Assembly: GCF_016918505.1 (NCBI RefSeq) | Contig: NZ_JAFFPZ010000005.1 | Location: 145,158 to 209,157, forward strand | From: Desulforhopalus vacuolatus | GTDB taxonomy: Bacteria; Desulfobacterota; Desulfobulbia; Desulfobulbales; Desulfocapsaceae | Reading direction: 5' to 3' | DNA: 64,000 nucleotides | In this document: in pieces, positions 1 through 7,804 of the stretch | Layout of the letters: every line of letters begins with the position of its first letter | How positions within the stretch are numbered: position 1 is the first letter of the stretch | Program-made: the position numbers and the translations under genes | Notes under the pieces: generated by a model | The model's input: the letters and a program-made list of their open reading frames with translations, nothing else | What the model was told of the DNA's origin: nothing | Databases searched by the model: none

Positions 1-705
1 GACAATGGGGGCCTCAGATCCACCAGCGCTGATCAGGGTGCGGGCTGTGACGGAAAGAGTGTCTTCGCCGCGCAGGCTGGGGGTCTGAAACTCTCCCGCG
101 CGGTTGACGATGAAGGCGTCACTGTGGGGGCTGATCTGCGCGGCAAGCAGCAGGGAGTTGAATGATGATGAGTTGACGGTTGCCCGCAGTACATAGCTCT
201 TCAACGGGTTGGTGACGGCTACCACAAAGTGGGGTGTGCCGCGATAGCCGGTGAAGACGTTACTGATGTGTACGCCATTGAGCAGAGTCTCCTGAAACCA
301 CGGTGCTTCAGCGTAGCTCTTGCCTTTCACCTGGGTGCGATAGGGACCAACGTAGGCGTATTGCCGACCATCGGCGGCAATGCTTTGCAGGTCGACAATA
401 TCACCCCGATTGTCAATGGCGAGAAAGAGTTTTTCCGTGTTGCCCTGCTGCTCAAAGAAACTCGGCGGCAGAAAATTAACGAGCATATCGAGATTGTTGA
501 TGTGGTCCTTTAAGACCTGAGACAGAACCTTGGCCTGGGCGGTAACCGTGGCTGTGGCCTTATCCTCCAGACGAATGATGTTGATATCCCGCAGGGAGTT
601 CTTTGTTATCCAGCCGACGGCGAGCAGCGGCACCAGGCACAGGCAGAAAAAGGCCAGCAGCAGGCGGCGGGTGACTGAGGCATAATAATCGTTCATTCGT
701 TCCAT
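1..705 (-). CDS. Membrane sensor protein, N-terminal part (Cache-type input domain); runs off the left edge
   Basis: Translating from the ATG at 705 gives an unbroken frame to base 1 (235 codons) starting MERMNDYYASVTRRLLLAFF. Residues about 13-33 form one membrane helix (LLLAFFCLCLVPLLAVGWI). After it comes an extracytoplasmic region with motifs typical of double-Cache sensors (GRQYAYVGPY, GKSYAEAPWFQETL, SNVFTGYRGTPHFVVAV). A GGGAG ribosome site lies just upstream. The second membrane helix and output domain (kinase, cyclase or methyl-accepting) are outside the window, so the output is unknown. It starts 15 bp after the 721-1377 gene and is probably in the same sigma-54-driven operon. Double-Cache domains usually bind small metabolites such as carboxylates or amino acids; the ligand here is unknown. 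Confidence 0.8.
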   Translation of the reverse strand, partial: MERMNDYYASVTRRLLLAFFCLCLVPLLAVGWITKNSLRDINIIRLEDKATATVTAQAKVLSQVLKDHINNLDMLVNFLPPSFFEQQGNTEKLFLAIDNRGDIVDLQSIAADGRQYAYVGPYRTQVKGKSYAEAPWFQETLLNGVHISNVFTGYRGTPHFVVAVTNPLKSYVLRATVNSSSFNSLLLAAQISPHSDAFIVNRAGEFQTPSLRGEDTLSVTARTLISAGGSEAPIV

Positions 706-720
706 TGTATCTCCCTTTTC

Positions 721-1377
721 CTATCCGTTGAGCAGCAGTGCCAGTTTCTGCTGTAAATTTTCAAACGGCGGTCGCCCGTCGGTGACAAGGTCCACTGACG
801 ATTTCAACATCTCCCTGGCTGCTGTATTCTGGTCAAGCAGCAGCACTGTCTTGCTCGTCGTGAGGGAAGTAACGCGGTCCATCGTGGCGAGCAGTTGACG
901 ACCGGGACGCTCAAGGACAGTGAAAACTACGATATGGGGCATGAAATTGAGTAGAGTGAGGCTGGCGTGAACACCGAAAGGAATACTGTCGGCCAGCACG
1001 AGGTGACAACTTTTGGCGATTGCTTCACAGATGCGGTTCATCTTCCTGCGCAGCCGTTTCGCCATGCCGCTGTCAAGTAGCAGTTCGGCAGGGTAGAGAA
1101 AAAGGATACGGGAGGTTCTCGGGGGCAGCAGCCTCTCTGGAATACTCATCCGGTTGTGCAGCAGAAAGCCGAGAAAATCTATTAACCGCACTGAGTTTTT
1201 CTCTACATTTCCAGGGAGTCTGCGGGTGGATATGAGATAGCGCACCCGATTGAGGGAGAGACTGCAGTAACCCGCGATCTGGTCGATGGTGATCTGCTTT
1301 GCTTCCGAATTATTCAAATAGATGGCCTGCAGCATATCGCTCTCCAATACAAGATTCAGAGTATTGTCCATATCCAA
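721..1377 (-). CDS. Putative regulator: N-terminal DNA-binding-like domain plus degenerate receiver-like domain
   Basis: A 218-residue protein. Residues about 28-60 (ITIDQIAGYCSLSLNRVRYL then LPGNVEKNSVRLIDFLGFL) resemble a MerR/excisionase-like winged helix that recognises DNA. Residues about 90-215 have the alternating hydrophobic pattern of a response-regulator receiver or P-loop-like alpha/beta fold (RILFLYP, CHLVLADSIPFG, HIVVFTVLE, KTVLLLDQNTAA), but I do not see the standard acidic triad with phospho-acceptor Asp and invariant Lys. It has a strong ribosome site (GGAGAAGGAGG) and sits directly behind a consensus sigma-54 promoter. I do not recognise a named family. It is followed after 15 bp by the Cache-type sensor gene, suggesting the pair works downstream of the kinase/NtrC system encoded divergently. 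Confidence 0.65.
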   Translation of the reverse strand: MDMDNTLNLVLESDMLQAIYLNNSEAKQITIDQIAGYCSLSLNRVRYLISTRRLPGNVEKNSVRLIDFLGFLLHNRMSIPERLLPPRTSRILFLYPAELLLDSGMAKRLRRKMNRICEAIAKSCHLVLADSIPFGVHASLTLLNFMPHIVVFTVLERPGRQLLATMDRVTSLTTSKTVLLLDQNTAAREMLKSSVDLVTDGRPPFENLQQKLALLLNG

Positions 1378-1396
1378 CCCTCCTTCTCCTTTTGTA

Positions 1397-1413
1397 AAGC
1401 AAGGTTTGTGCCA
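1397..1413 (-). promoter_or_regulatory. Consensus sigma-54 (-24/-12) promoter
   Basis: The minus strand reads TGGCACAAACCTTGCTT, a full match to the RpoN consensus TGGCAC-N5-TTGCW with the correct spacing between GG and GC. The predicted transcription start is near 1387, leaving a very short leader that contains the ribosome site of the gene at 1377. A gene for an NtrC-type activator lies 1.5 kb away, transcribed divergently. Confidence 0.85.
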
Positions 1414-1490
1414 GAGGAGGAACTGTCGAAAAAAGATGATGATAACAAGGGGATAGCATTGAAAGGTGGAATAAAGAGACGCCGGAACAT

Positions 1491-1618
1491 GTAAAGTTTT
1501 GGTAACAAAATTTCCGATGCTGTTATTCTATCTCATTGAAATATAGTGAAAAAGGGGATATTACCTAAAGGTAACAACTGAAAAGCTCTTTACCGGGAGA
1601 ATGTAACCGAAAGGTAAC
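1491..1618. promoter_or_regulatory. Enhancer-like palindromic sites for the adjacent NtrC-type regulator
   Basis: Two imperfect palindromes share the form RTWACC-N4-GGTAAC: ATTACCTAAAGGTAAC at 1560-1575 and GTAACCGAAAGGTAAC at 1603-1618. Their centres are 43 bp apart, about four helical turns. A weaker third copy, GTAAAGTTTTGGTAAC, lies at 1491-1506. They sit roughly 80-220 bp upstream of the sigma-54 promoter at 1397-1413, the normal place for upstream activator sites, and also just before the kinase gene, which would allow autoregulation. Assignment to the 2915-4282 regulator is inferred from proximity. Confidence 0.6.
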
Positions 1619-1655
1619 AAGGCAAAGGAAGAGGTTGAAACCGGGAGGTAAAATA

Positions 1656-2918
1656 ATGACAGCGCGAGACAGAGATAAACTGGCACAGTTGACCGGAGAT
1701 GAAATGCTGGTTGACCCGCTGGTCCGTATTTTTGAAAAGCAGAAGAAAGATCTCGTTATCCGGATGTTAAAAAAACATGAAGAGGTGGAGGCGAAGAACT
1801 TTTTTATTTCCCGTATCATGTCCAGCCTCTCCGACCTGTTTATTCTCTTTGCAGAGGATTTCACTATTCTGCGGGCGGGAAAGGAATTTTATGATGTCCT
1901 CGGCTGGGATGTGGATCAGGAGGGGCTGCAGCTGAGCGATATTGCCAATCCGGAGGTCTCACGGGTTATCAGGAAACACTTTGCCGAGGGGGATTTTCGT
2001 GACCTGGAAACTCTTTTTTGCAACCGGCAGGGGTGGCCGGTGCCGGTGCTTGTCCGCGGTACCACCTGCCCTGCTGAAAAGGGAAAGACTGTCCACATGC
2101 TTGTTGCCAGCGATCGGCGGGAGTTTTTTGAGGTAATGGATCGCATGCGCGAGGTACAGGACCAGCTCATCCACTCCGGGCGGCTGGCCAGCCTTGGCGA
2201 GATGGCGGCGGGAATCGGCCATGAACTGACCCAGCCGCTTAACACCATGCTGCTGCTTGCCCGTAACTGCCAGAAGGCGATGGCCGACCCGCTGCGTCAC
2301 AAGGATATCCTCAGTGAGAACCTCTCCACTATCATCGATCGCATCAACTTCGCTTCCTCCATCATCCACAGTATGAAGGGGTTTGCCGGAAAGGCGCAGA
2401 ATAAGATGACTCATTGCCGGGTGAATATTATCCTGCTTGATGTCCTCAACTTCATCGAGGCGCAGCTGGAACTCTCCGGGGTGAAGGTAAAGCTGGAACT
2501 GGAAGAAGGGGACTTTTTCGTCCAGGGTCAGGTGGTCCGTTTAGAACAGGTGTTGCTTAACCTTATTCAGAACGCGGCGCAGTCGATGGGGGAGAGCGAT
2601 TTCCCTGAGCTGATTATCCGCCTGGAACGCCTCTGCGGCATTGATCCGCCAAGCCTCGCGGAGCGGATGTGGGTGGTGATCTCCATTATCGACAACGGCT
2701 GCGGTATTCCGTCGGAGCTTGAGGAGAAGGTGTTTGATCCCTTTTTTACCACCCGTGAGGTCGGGGTGGGTATGGGCCTGGGGCTCTCCATTGTCGAGCG
2801 GATCGTCCGCAGTACAGGAGGGTTTGTCAAGATGAAGACCGCAGTGGGACGGGGGACAACCTTCGCTGTCTGGCTGCCGGAAGAAGAGATTCAAAAGGTT
2901 CAGGAGGGGGAGGAGTGA
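1656..2918 (+). CDS. Sensor histidine kinase (PAS-like sensor, HisKA, HATPase), soluble
   Basis: About 420 residues with no membrane helix, so probably cytoplasmic. A PAS-like domain covers roughly residues 55-155 (LSDLFILFAEDFTILRAGKEF...). The dimerisation and phospho-acceptor helix follows, with the H-box GIGHELTQPLN and its His near residue 189. The ATP-binding domain has an N-box (LIQNAAQSM), a G1 box (IDNGCGIP), an F-box (VFDPFFTTR) and a G2 box (GMGLGLSI). I chose the ATG at 1656 because GGGAGGT precedes it by a normal distance; a TTG at 1635 lacks that. The stop overlaps the start of the response-regulator gene by 4 bp, so the two form a translationally coupled pair. It belongs to the NtrB-like kinase group that partners sigma-54 activators; its signal is unknown. 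Confidence 0.9.
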   Translation: MTARDRDKLAQLTGDEMLVDPLVRIFEKQKKDLVIRMLKKHEEVEAKNFFISRIMSSLSDLFILFAEDFTILRAGKEFYDVLGWDVDQEGLQLSDIANPEVSRVIRKHFAEGDFRDLETLFCNRQGWPVPVLVRGTTCPAEKGKTVHMLVASDRREFFEVMDRMREVQDQLIHSGRLASLGEMAAGIGHELTQPLNTMLLLARNCQKAMADPLRHKDILSENLSTIIDRINFASSIIHSMKGFAGKAQNKMTHCRVNIILLDVLNFIEAQLELSGVKVKLELEEGDFFVQGQVVRLEQVLLNLIQNAAQSMGESDFPELIIRLERLCGIDPPSLAERMWVVISIIDNGCGIPSELEEKVFDPFFTTREVGVGMGLGLSIVERIVRSTGGFVKMKTAVGRGTTFAVWLPEEEIQKVQEGEE

Positions 2919-4282
2919 CAGAGAAGATAAAAATTCTGGTGGTGGACGACGACAGCTATCTGCTCTCGGCCATAGGGCAGACGCTGATGCTGCATGGCTG
3001 GGAGGCAGTGCTGGAGAGTGATCCTCAGCAGGCGTTGCAGCACCTGGAGAATGATATTGCGGTACATGCGGTGGTCAGTGATGTCCGCATGCCCCATCTT
3101 GATGGCATGGAGTTTCAGCGGCGGGTGGCGGAGATAGATGCCGAGCTGCCGCTGTTGCTTATCACCGGTCATGGAGATGTGGCGCTGGCGGTGAAAGCTC
3201 TCCGGGCCGGGGCCTACGATTTTCTTGAGAAACCGGTGGATGATGAGGTCTTGCTCACCGCCCTTCAGCGGGGGGTGGAAAAGCGGATGCTGGTTCTGGA
3301 GAACCGCAGGCTGGCGGCGCGGCTGGCCGATGTTGCCGACGAACAGGGGAACGGTTCTTTCTTCCACGGGCTGGTTGGGGCGCACGCCTGCATGCAGCGG
3401 CTCTATCGGCAGATCGTGCGGATGGCGAAGCAGAACGATCCGGTGCTGATCTGCGGAGAGACGGGTACCGGCAAGGAGCTGGTGGCCCGGGCGCTGCACC
3501 AGATCGGGCGGCCGGCGATGCCCTTTGTAGGGGTGAATATGGCCGCGATTCCCGGCGATATGGTGGAAGCGGAGTTATTTGGCTGTGAGCAGGGTGCTTT
3601 TACCGGGGCGGAGAGGGCGCGGGAGGGAAAATTTGATCTGGCTGGCAGAGGGACAATCTTCCTTGATGAAATCTGTTCTCTTGAGGTGGCTTTGCAGGGG
3701 AAGCTGTTACGGGCGCTTGAGGAGCGCAGTTACTGCCCGCTTGGCAGTAATGAACTGCGGCCGCTTGCGGCACGGGTGGTGGCATCGGTCAACCAGGACA
3801 TGAAGGAGGAGGTGGCGGCTGGACGTTTCCGCGAAGATCTCTTCTACCGGCTCAATGTCTTTTCGCTGGAGATGCCCCCACTCAAGGCGCGGCGGGAGGA
3901 TATCCCTCTGCTGATAGAGTCCTTTCGCCAGGAGTATTGTCGTGAGAGCGGTGAAAAAATGGCGCCCTTTGCGCCGAATTTTCTTACAGAGCTGATGGAG
4001 CAGGATTGGCCGGGTAATGTGCGGGAACTGCGGAATCGGGTGCGGCGATTCTGTGTCCTCGGGGAAGAGACAATAGAGGGCGAGTGGGAGAAGAGTAATA
4101 CCCCGCGGCTGCCGTTGAAGGAGTTTGTTGCCCTCAAGGAGCGGGAGTATCTTCTCGCCGTGTTGCGAACGTACGGTGGCAAGGTGGGGGCTGTTCATAA
4201 ACTCCTTGGTCTGAGTCGCAAGGGACTGTATGACAAGGTGAATCGTTACGAGATTGATCTTGATGCGCTTCGCAGGGAGTGA
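2915..4282 (+). CDS. NtrC-family sigma-54-dependent response regulator
   Basis: A 455-residue three-domain activator. The receiver (about 1-120) has the acidic pair DDD at 11-13, phospho-acceptor Asp56 in SDVRMP and Lys107 in LEKP. The central AAA+ domain has Walker A GETGTGKE at 181-188 and the sigma-54 contact loop GAFTGA at 227-232, so it can remodel RpoN polymerase. The C-terminus (about 405-455, LLAVLRTYGGKVGAVHKLLG) is a Fis-type helix-turn-helix. The start is GTG within the overlap with the kinase stop, behind a GGAGG ribosome site. The consensus sigma-54 promoter at 1397-1413 and paired palindromes at 1560-1618 make the divergent operon its most likely target. The AAA+ and sigma-54 assignment is certain; the target is inferred. 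Confidence 0.95.
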   Translation: MTEKIKILVVDDDSYLLSAIGQTLMLHGWEAVLESDPQQALQHLENDIAVHAVVSDVRMPHLDGMEFQRRVAEIDAELPLLLITGHGDVALAVKALRAGAYDFLEKPVDDEVLLTALQRGVEKRMLVLENRRLAARLADVADEQGNGSFFHGLVGAHACMQRLYRQIVRMAKQNDPVLICGETGTGKELVARALHQIGRPAMPFVGVNMAAIPGDMVEAELFGCEQGAFTGAERAREGKFDLAGRGTIFLDEICSLEVALQGKLLRALEERSYCPLGSNELRPLAARVVASVNQDMKEEVAAGRFREDLFYRLNVFSLEMPPLKARREDIPLLIESFRQEYCRESGEKMAPFAPNFLTELMEQDWPGNVRELRNRVRRFCVLGEETIEGEWEKSNTPRLPLKEFVALKEREYLLAVLRTYGGKVGAVHKLLGLSRKGLYDKVNRYEIDLDALRRE

Positions 4283-4283
4283 A

Positions 4284-4325
4284 AAACGAGTACCCTTCCG
4301 GGGTTACAGCCCTGCTTCCTCGTTT
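4284..4325 (-). terminator. Probable terminator between convergent genes
   Basis: AAACGAG (4284-4290) and CTCGTTT (4319-4325) can pair, with a smaller inner stem ACCC/GGGT. Read leftward the stem is followed by a short run of T, fitting termination of the leftward operon; the stem overlaps the last codons of the LUD gene. It may act in both directions. Confidence 0.45.
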
Positions 4326-4975
4326 ATCAGCACGACACGGATGCGGCCGGCGGGGTAGCACTTTTCGGTGATAAGCCACTGATTGCAAATGCGGTCAGGG
4401 CTTCTGCAGTCCATGCATTCACCGGTTTTCTGGCAGGGGGTTTTCATGTAGTCGTGGCGGATGGCGTTAAGCGGGGCGGCCACCTCTTTAATCCGGGCCA
4501 TTGCCCGTTCCACATCGGGAACGATCTTGTTGCGGCTGATGGTTAGAATAACATTGCGCGGGCCGTAGGCGATGCCGCCGATACGGTTGCCGTCCATATC
4601 GAGATTGACCAGTTTCCCGTCCTCGGTAAGGGCATTGCTGCCTGTGAAAAAAAGGTCGGTGAGCAGGGCCCGGCGACGCAGTGCAACTTTCTCTTCCCTG
4701 GGAGCACCTTTGGGAAAAGGGTCAATGAATTCTACTCCGTCCAGTTGTGTCATTGCTTCGAGTACACCGGTGGCACGCAGGGTCATGGAGTCACCGAAAG
4801 CGGCACTCTTGAGGCCCTCAATCTGCGGGACGATTTTCTGCATGATCAGCGCACCGGCAGCCTCTGCATTACTGGCAATAAAGACCGTGAAGTTGTTCCG
4901 CTCCAGCGCCTTTTTTACCTTCTCCAGCTTGATATCCCAGTATCTCTCGCAGATTTCACTTCTTTCCATCTCCAT
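4304..4975 (-). CDS. LUD-domain protein (LutC/YkgG-like)
   Basis: A 223-residue protein of the LUD (formerly DUF162) family, recognised from KVKKALERNNFTVFIASNAEAAGALI, the glycine-containing stretch AAFGDSMTLRATGVLEAM, TGSNALTEDGKLVNLDMDGNR and the ending GPRNVILTISRNKIV. The C-terminus carries clustered cysteines (TPCQKTGECMDCRSPDRICN, about residues 178-198), as in many anaerobe LUD proteins, which could bind a metal or cluster. LUD proteins often belong to L-lactate oxidation complexes (LutABC). Here there is no LutA or LutB; instead the gene is last in an operon with a periplasmic flavoprotein, a haem-b membrane protein and a ferredoxin. Its role in that complex is therefore unclear. It starts 8 bp after the flavoprotein stop. 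Confidence 0.8.
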   Translation of the reverse strand: MEMERSEICERYWDIKLEKVKKALERNNFTVFIASNAEAAGALIMQKIVPQIEGLKSAAFGDSMTLRATGVLEAMTQLDGVEFIDPFPKGAPREEKVALRRRALLTDLFFTGSNALTEDGKLVNLDMDGNRIGGIAYGPRNVILTISRNKIVPDVERAMARIKEVAAPLNAIRHDYMKTPCQKTGECMDCRSPDRICNQWLITEKCYPAGRIRVVLINEEAGL

Positions 4976-4983
4976 CTCCTGTT

Positions 4984-6729
4984 TCAGGTTGCCGGTCCTT
5001 CGTTGAAGGGCTGAATCTCCAGCCCCATGGTGCCATCATCGGTCTGAAAAATGTTTATCCAGCAATCCCAGTCCTGCTCATTGATCCGTGGATAGTCGAC
5101 GCGGTAGTGGGTGCAGCGGCTCTCGCGGCGAAGGATGGAGGCACGCAGCTTCATCTCGGCGTTGAGTATCATGTTGCCTGTTTCGTGGGCGAGGCGCAGT
5201 TCGTGGATATTGCGGGCGATGAGCAGTGGCTGGTGATTGTCGCGCAACTCTTCCACGTAGGCGAGCGCTGCCTCCAGCATCCGTTCTTTTTTGATATAGA
5301 GGATGAAATTAGGAATGACAATCCCCTGCAGGGTCTGAGTGACCCAGCGGGGGCTGAAGCCCCGGCCGCGTTTCAATGGGGCGAGGATCTCTTCACTGAT
5401 GGTAATCTTCTGGTCCGGGGGGATGGCAAACCGGGATTTCCGCCGAAGAGCAACCCGCGCTGCCGCTGTGCCGGCAATTGCACCCTGCACGGCTGCTGCG
5501 GAGAGGGAGGCTCCCTGCTGCAGCTCCATTGCTCCGGTAACACAGGACCCGAGGGCGTCGCCAGCGGCATAGAGGCCGGAGATGGTAGACTGACCATTGA
5601 GATCAACCGGGGCAAGTCCTTCAGAATTGTGCGGGGCGAGTCCCGCCCCGGCACCTCCGGAGGGCGGACCCTGCGCAAAGAACGGGGGAGAGAGGACAGC
5701 GTGATGTACTTTAGGTTTCTGGTTGGGTTTCGTTTCTGCCGGATCCCTGCCGGTGGCCGGATGAACAGCTGGTCCGCGGGGAAAGTGTTTGACCTTGTGT
5801 TCTTTGTCCGCGTCCGGCAGACCGGGGAGAATGGCCCCCTCTTTCCATACCTCATAGTTGAGCCCGAGCTCGCCTGTGACCTCCACATCTGTCCCGCATA
5901 CCTGCGGCTTGCGGGCAAGATCTTTGCGCCAGCGCTGCCACGTGGCGGCGGGGGCATTGAGCAGGCCGGTGGTGGTGTCATTCCACTCCTTGCCGGTAAT
6001 CCGTGCGCCGATACGCCAGGCCATCATGGCACCGTCACTGGTCAGGTCGCAAACCGGCATTCCGGCGGGTTTAAAGGCACCGGCACCGGTGGCGAGCACC
6101 ACCGTTTTCGCGGAGAAAAAGTGAATGGTACCGTCATCAAGAGTAAAACCTCCCGCTCCGATAACGCGCCCCCGTTCTTTGATCAGGTGAGTGATCATGA
6201 TTCGCTCACAGATCTCTACTTTCCGTTTCTTGAGTTGATGGTGAAAGCATTTGCTGTAGAGGGCTGAGTCGAAGAAGCCCCACTTCTTGAGGTCATTGAC
6301 CCTGGCAAGGCTGTGGTTGGCGAGCTGGCGGGTGAATTTGGGATTGCTGGTGCGGTGGCTGGCTGTGTTGATTGCCTTGATCCAATCCTTCAGTGGCATT
6401 TCTTCGGGGGTGGGATAGTAGGCGAAGATATCCCGAGCCCATGGAGTCTGGCCTGAGGCCCCGAGGCGTCCCTTGGCGGTGAGGATCACTTTTGCGCCCT
6501 GGTCAGAAGCCTTTACTGCAGCAAAAAAACCGGCCATGCCGCCGCCGATAACCAGTACATCTGTGACATGTTCTTTCGTTAAGAGAGCGTCGGGATCAAT
6601 GTGCGGGTGGTTCTCCCGGGCTTGAGCCTCGGCATGGGCTGTTCCGCTGAAACTGAGACCTCCAAGGGCGGTCATTCCAATGGCTCCCGCAAGAAATTGA
6701 CGACGGGTACTCTTTATCTCAGAGCTCAT
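4984..6729 (-). CDS. TAT-exported FAD-dependent reductase/oxidase of the fumarate reductase-AprA type
   Basis: 581 residues. The N-terminus has a twin-arginine signal (STRRQFLAGAIGMTALGG, cleaved near AHA-EAQ), so the folded flavoprotein is sent to the periplasm. The FAD-binding motif VIGGGMAGFFAAVKA lies near residues 60-74 and the second nucleotide motif GLYAAGDALGSCVTGAMELQQ near 390. The C-terminal part (ESRCTHYRVDYPRINEQDW) matches the capping region of fumarate/adenylylsulfate reductase flavoproteins. Around residues 320-370 is a low-complexity Pro/Gly/Ala-rich insert, unusual for the family. There are no CxxCH haem sites, so electrons must come from a partner, plausibly the haem-b membrane protein encoded just upstream (11 bp overlap). 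The substrate is not predictable from sequence. Family assignment is firm, function is inference. Confidence 0.85.
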   Translation of the reverse strand: MSSEIKSTRRQFLAGAIGMTALGGLSFSGTAHAEAQARENHPHIDPDALLTKEHVTDVLVIGGGMAGFFAAVKASDQGAKVILTAKGRLGASGQTPWARDIFAYYPTPEEMPLKDWIKAINTASHRTSNPKFTRQLANHSLARVNDLKKWGFFDSALYSKCFHHQLKKRKVEICERIMITHLIKERGRVIGAGGFTLDDGTIHFFSAKTVVLATGAGAFKPAGMPVCDLTSDGAMMAWRIGARITGKEWNDTTTGLLNAPAATWQRWRKDLARKPQVCGTDVEVTGELGLNYEVWKEGAILPGLPDADKEHKVKHFPRGPAVHPATGRDPAETKPNQKPKVHHAVLSPPFFAQGPPSGGAGAGLAPHNSEGLAPVDLNGQSTISGLYAAGDALGSCVTGAMELQQGASLSAAAVQGAIAGTAAARVALRRKSRFAIPPDQKITISEEILAPLKRGRGFSPRWVTQTLQGIVIPNFILYIKKERMLEAALAYVEELRDNHQPLLIARNIHELRLAHETGNMILNAEMKLRASILRRESRCTHYRVDYPRINEQDWDCWINIFQTDDGTMGLEIQPFNEGPAT

Positions 6730-7477
6730 TTTCTACCTCCTCTTTTTCAGGTCGATGTTCCTGCTTTTCAAGCCTGTCGATGTTCTCCGGTGGTGGCAGC
6801 AGCCTGACGGCCGGGGGTGGGAGCAGCCTGACGGGTTTTGCGTGGGGAATGAGATCAAACCAGCGGCGCAACATCATTACAGCTGCCGCAAGGGCAAAAA
6901 GAGTGAAGATTACGGTAATAAAGGGGGTTATATGACGTCCAAGGACAAAAACGTGGTGCAGCCCGAAGATCAGCACAAGAAATGCAAGGATACCATGCAT
7001 CCGTCGCCATGCTTTGTATTTCAGTGGCAGTACATTCCTGAACCAGGCGGTAATGCCGAGGGTTGCGAGCAGCAGCCAGCTGATAATTCCAGAAAGAACT
7101 CCGGCAGTCGGGGTGGAAATCATGGTGAAGAATGCTTCGCGGGGAGAGATACCGTATTCAAACAGTTTGGGCACTACCAGCAGAAAGGGATGGCTGCAGA
7201 GAAGCAGCACAAGAAGTGTACCTGTAACTATATGGTATTTGCTGAGCATACAGCCACGCAGGTGCAGTGACAGGAAACGGTTGCGGGGGAACCAATAGAA
7301 CTGTCCCGGGACAAGGCACCATGCGGTGACGGTGATCAGCGAGAAAATTTCAAGGTAGGCGTTGCGTCCACTGAAAACACCTTTGATGAGCATAAAAAGT
7401 ACCGGAAAACCGGCGAAGACGGCGATGGCACGCAGGAAAAAACCGCTGGTGGTAAATACGGGAGGAGTCTGAGACAT
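6719..7477 (-). CDS. Membrane haem-b protein of the ferric reductase-like transmembrane family
   Basis: 252 residues with about six hydrophobic helices. Two of them carry the paired histidines spaced 13-14 residues that coordinate stacked haems in ferric reductase/MsrQ/NOX proteins: YHIVTGTLLVLLLCSHPF and MHGILAFLVLIFGLHHVF. A charged tail of about 50 residues (repeated VRLLPPP, then EKQEHRPEKEEVENEL) follows the last helix. It lacks the NADPH/FAD domain of ferric reductases, like MsrQ. It lies between a two-cluster ferredoxin gene (1 bp gap) and the exported flavoprotein (overlap), suggesting it passes electrons across the membrane from the ferredoxin to the flavoprotein. The haem ligands are visible in the sequence; the electron route is inferred. 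Confidence 0.8.
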   Translation of the reverse strand: MSQTPPVFTTSGFFLRAIAVFAGFPVLFMLIKGVFSGRNAYLEIFSLITVTAWCLVPGQFYWFPRNRFLSLHLRGCMLSKYHIVTGTLLVLLLCSHPFLLVVPKLFEYGISPREAFFTMISTPTAGVLSGIISWLLLATLGITAWFRNVLPLKYKAWRRMHGILAFLVLIFGLHHVFVLGRHITPFITVIFTLFALAAAVMMLRRWFDLIPHAKPVRLLPPPAVRLLPPPENIDRLEKQEHRPEKEEVENEL

Positions 7478-7478
7478 T

Positions 7479-7691
7479 TTATCCCCACGAGATGATGACC
7501 GGGATGGACTTCTCCGGGTCTATGGTGATGGCATCTACCGGGCAGTACATGCGGCAGAGATGGCAGATCTGACACTCTTCCGGCCAGCAGATTTCTGCCT
7601 TGCCGTTGTCGCCGATGCGCAACACATCCATCGGACAGCTTAAGACACACTCACTGCAGCCGATACAGCCGGAGATTTTTTTAATTGCCAT
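7479..7691 (-). CDS. Small 2x[4Fe-4S] ferredoxin-like protein
   Basis: 70 residues from ATG at 7691 (MAIKKISGC). Two classical cluster motifs are visible: CIGCSECVLSCP and CQICHLCRMYCP, each C-x2-C-x2-C-x3-CP. A TTG at 7703 would add four residues but has no better ribosome site. It resembles the small ferredoxin subunit of adenylylsulfate-reductase-like and fumarate-reductase-like complexes. There is no export signal, so it is probably cytoplasmic or peripheral on the inner face of the membrane. It is first in the four-gene operon and would be the electron entry or exit point. Confidence 0.88.
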   Translation of the reverse strand: MAIKKISGCIGCSECVLSCPMDVLRIGDNGKAEICWPEECQICHLCRMYCPVDAITIDPEKSIPVIISWG

Positions 7692-7779
7692 GGGGCCCCA
7701 CAATACTTTGAAGGTTCTGAGGGCAGGACGGGGGCGGGAAAAAAAATTCTGTCCACTGAGTTATCATTGAGATAGCAGG

Positions 7780-7794
7780 GCAGTTGTTGTGCTA
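7780..7794 (-). promoter_or_regulatory. Possible weak sigma-54-like promoter of the flavoprotein operon
   Basis: The minus strand reads TAGCACAACAACTGC. Spacing fits TGGCAC-N5-TTGC, but one of the two -24 guanines and one -12 position are changed. It lies about 90 bp before the ferredoxin start. Suggestive only. Confidence 0.25.
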
Positions 7795-7804
7795 TTGATG
7801 TTAT

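Noticed and set aside
229..513. A 94-codon plus-strand open frame
   Set aside because: It lies antisense to the sensor gene that fills 1-705, with no ribosome site or recognisable protein.
5107..6267. Long plus-strand open frame of 386 codons
   Set aside because: It is antisense to the TAT-exported flavoprotein, whose motifs are unambiguous.
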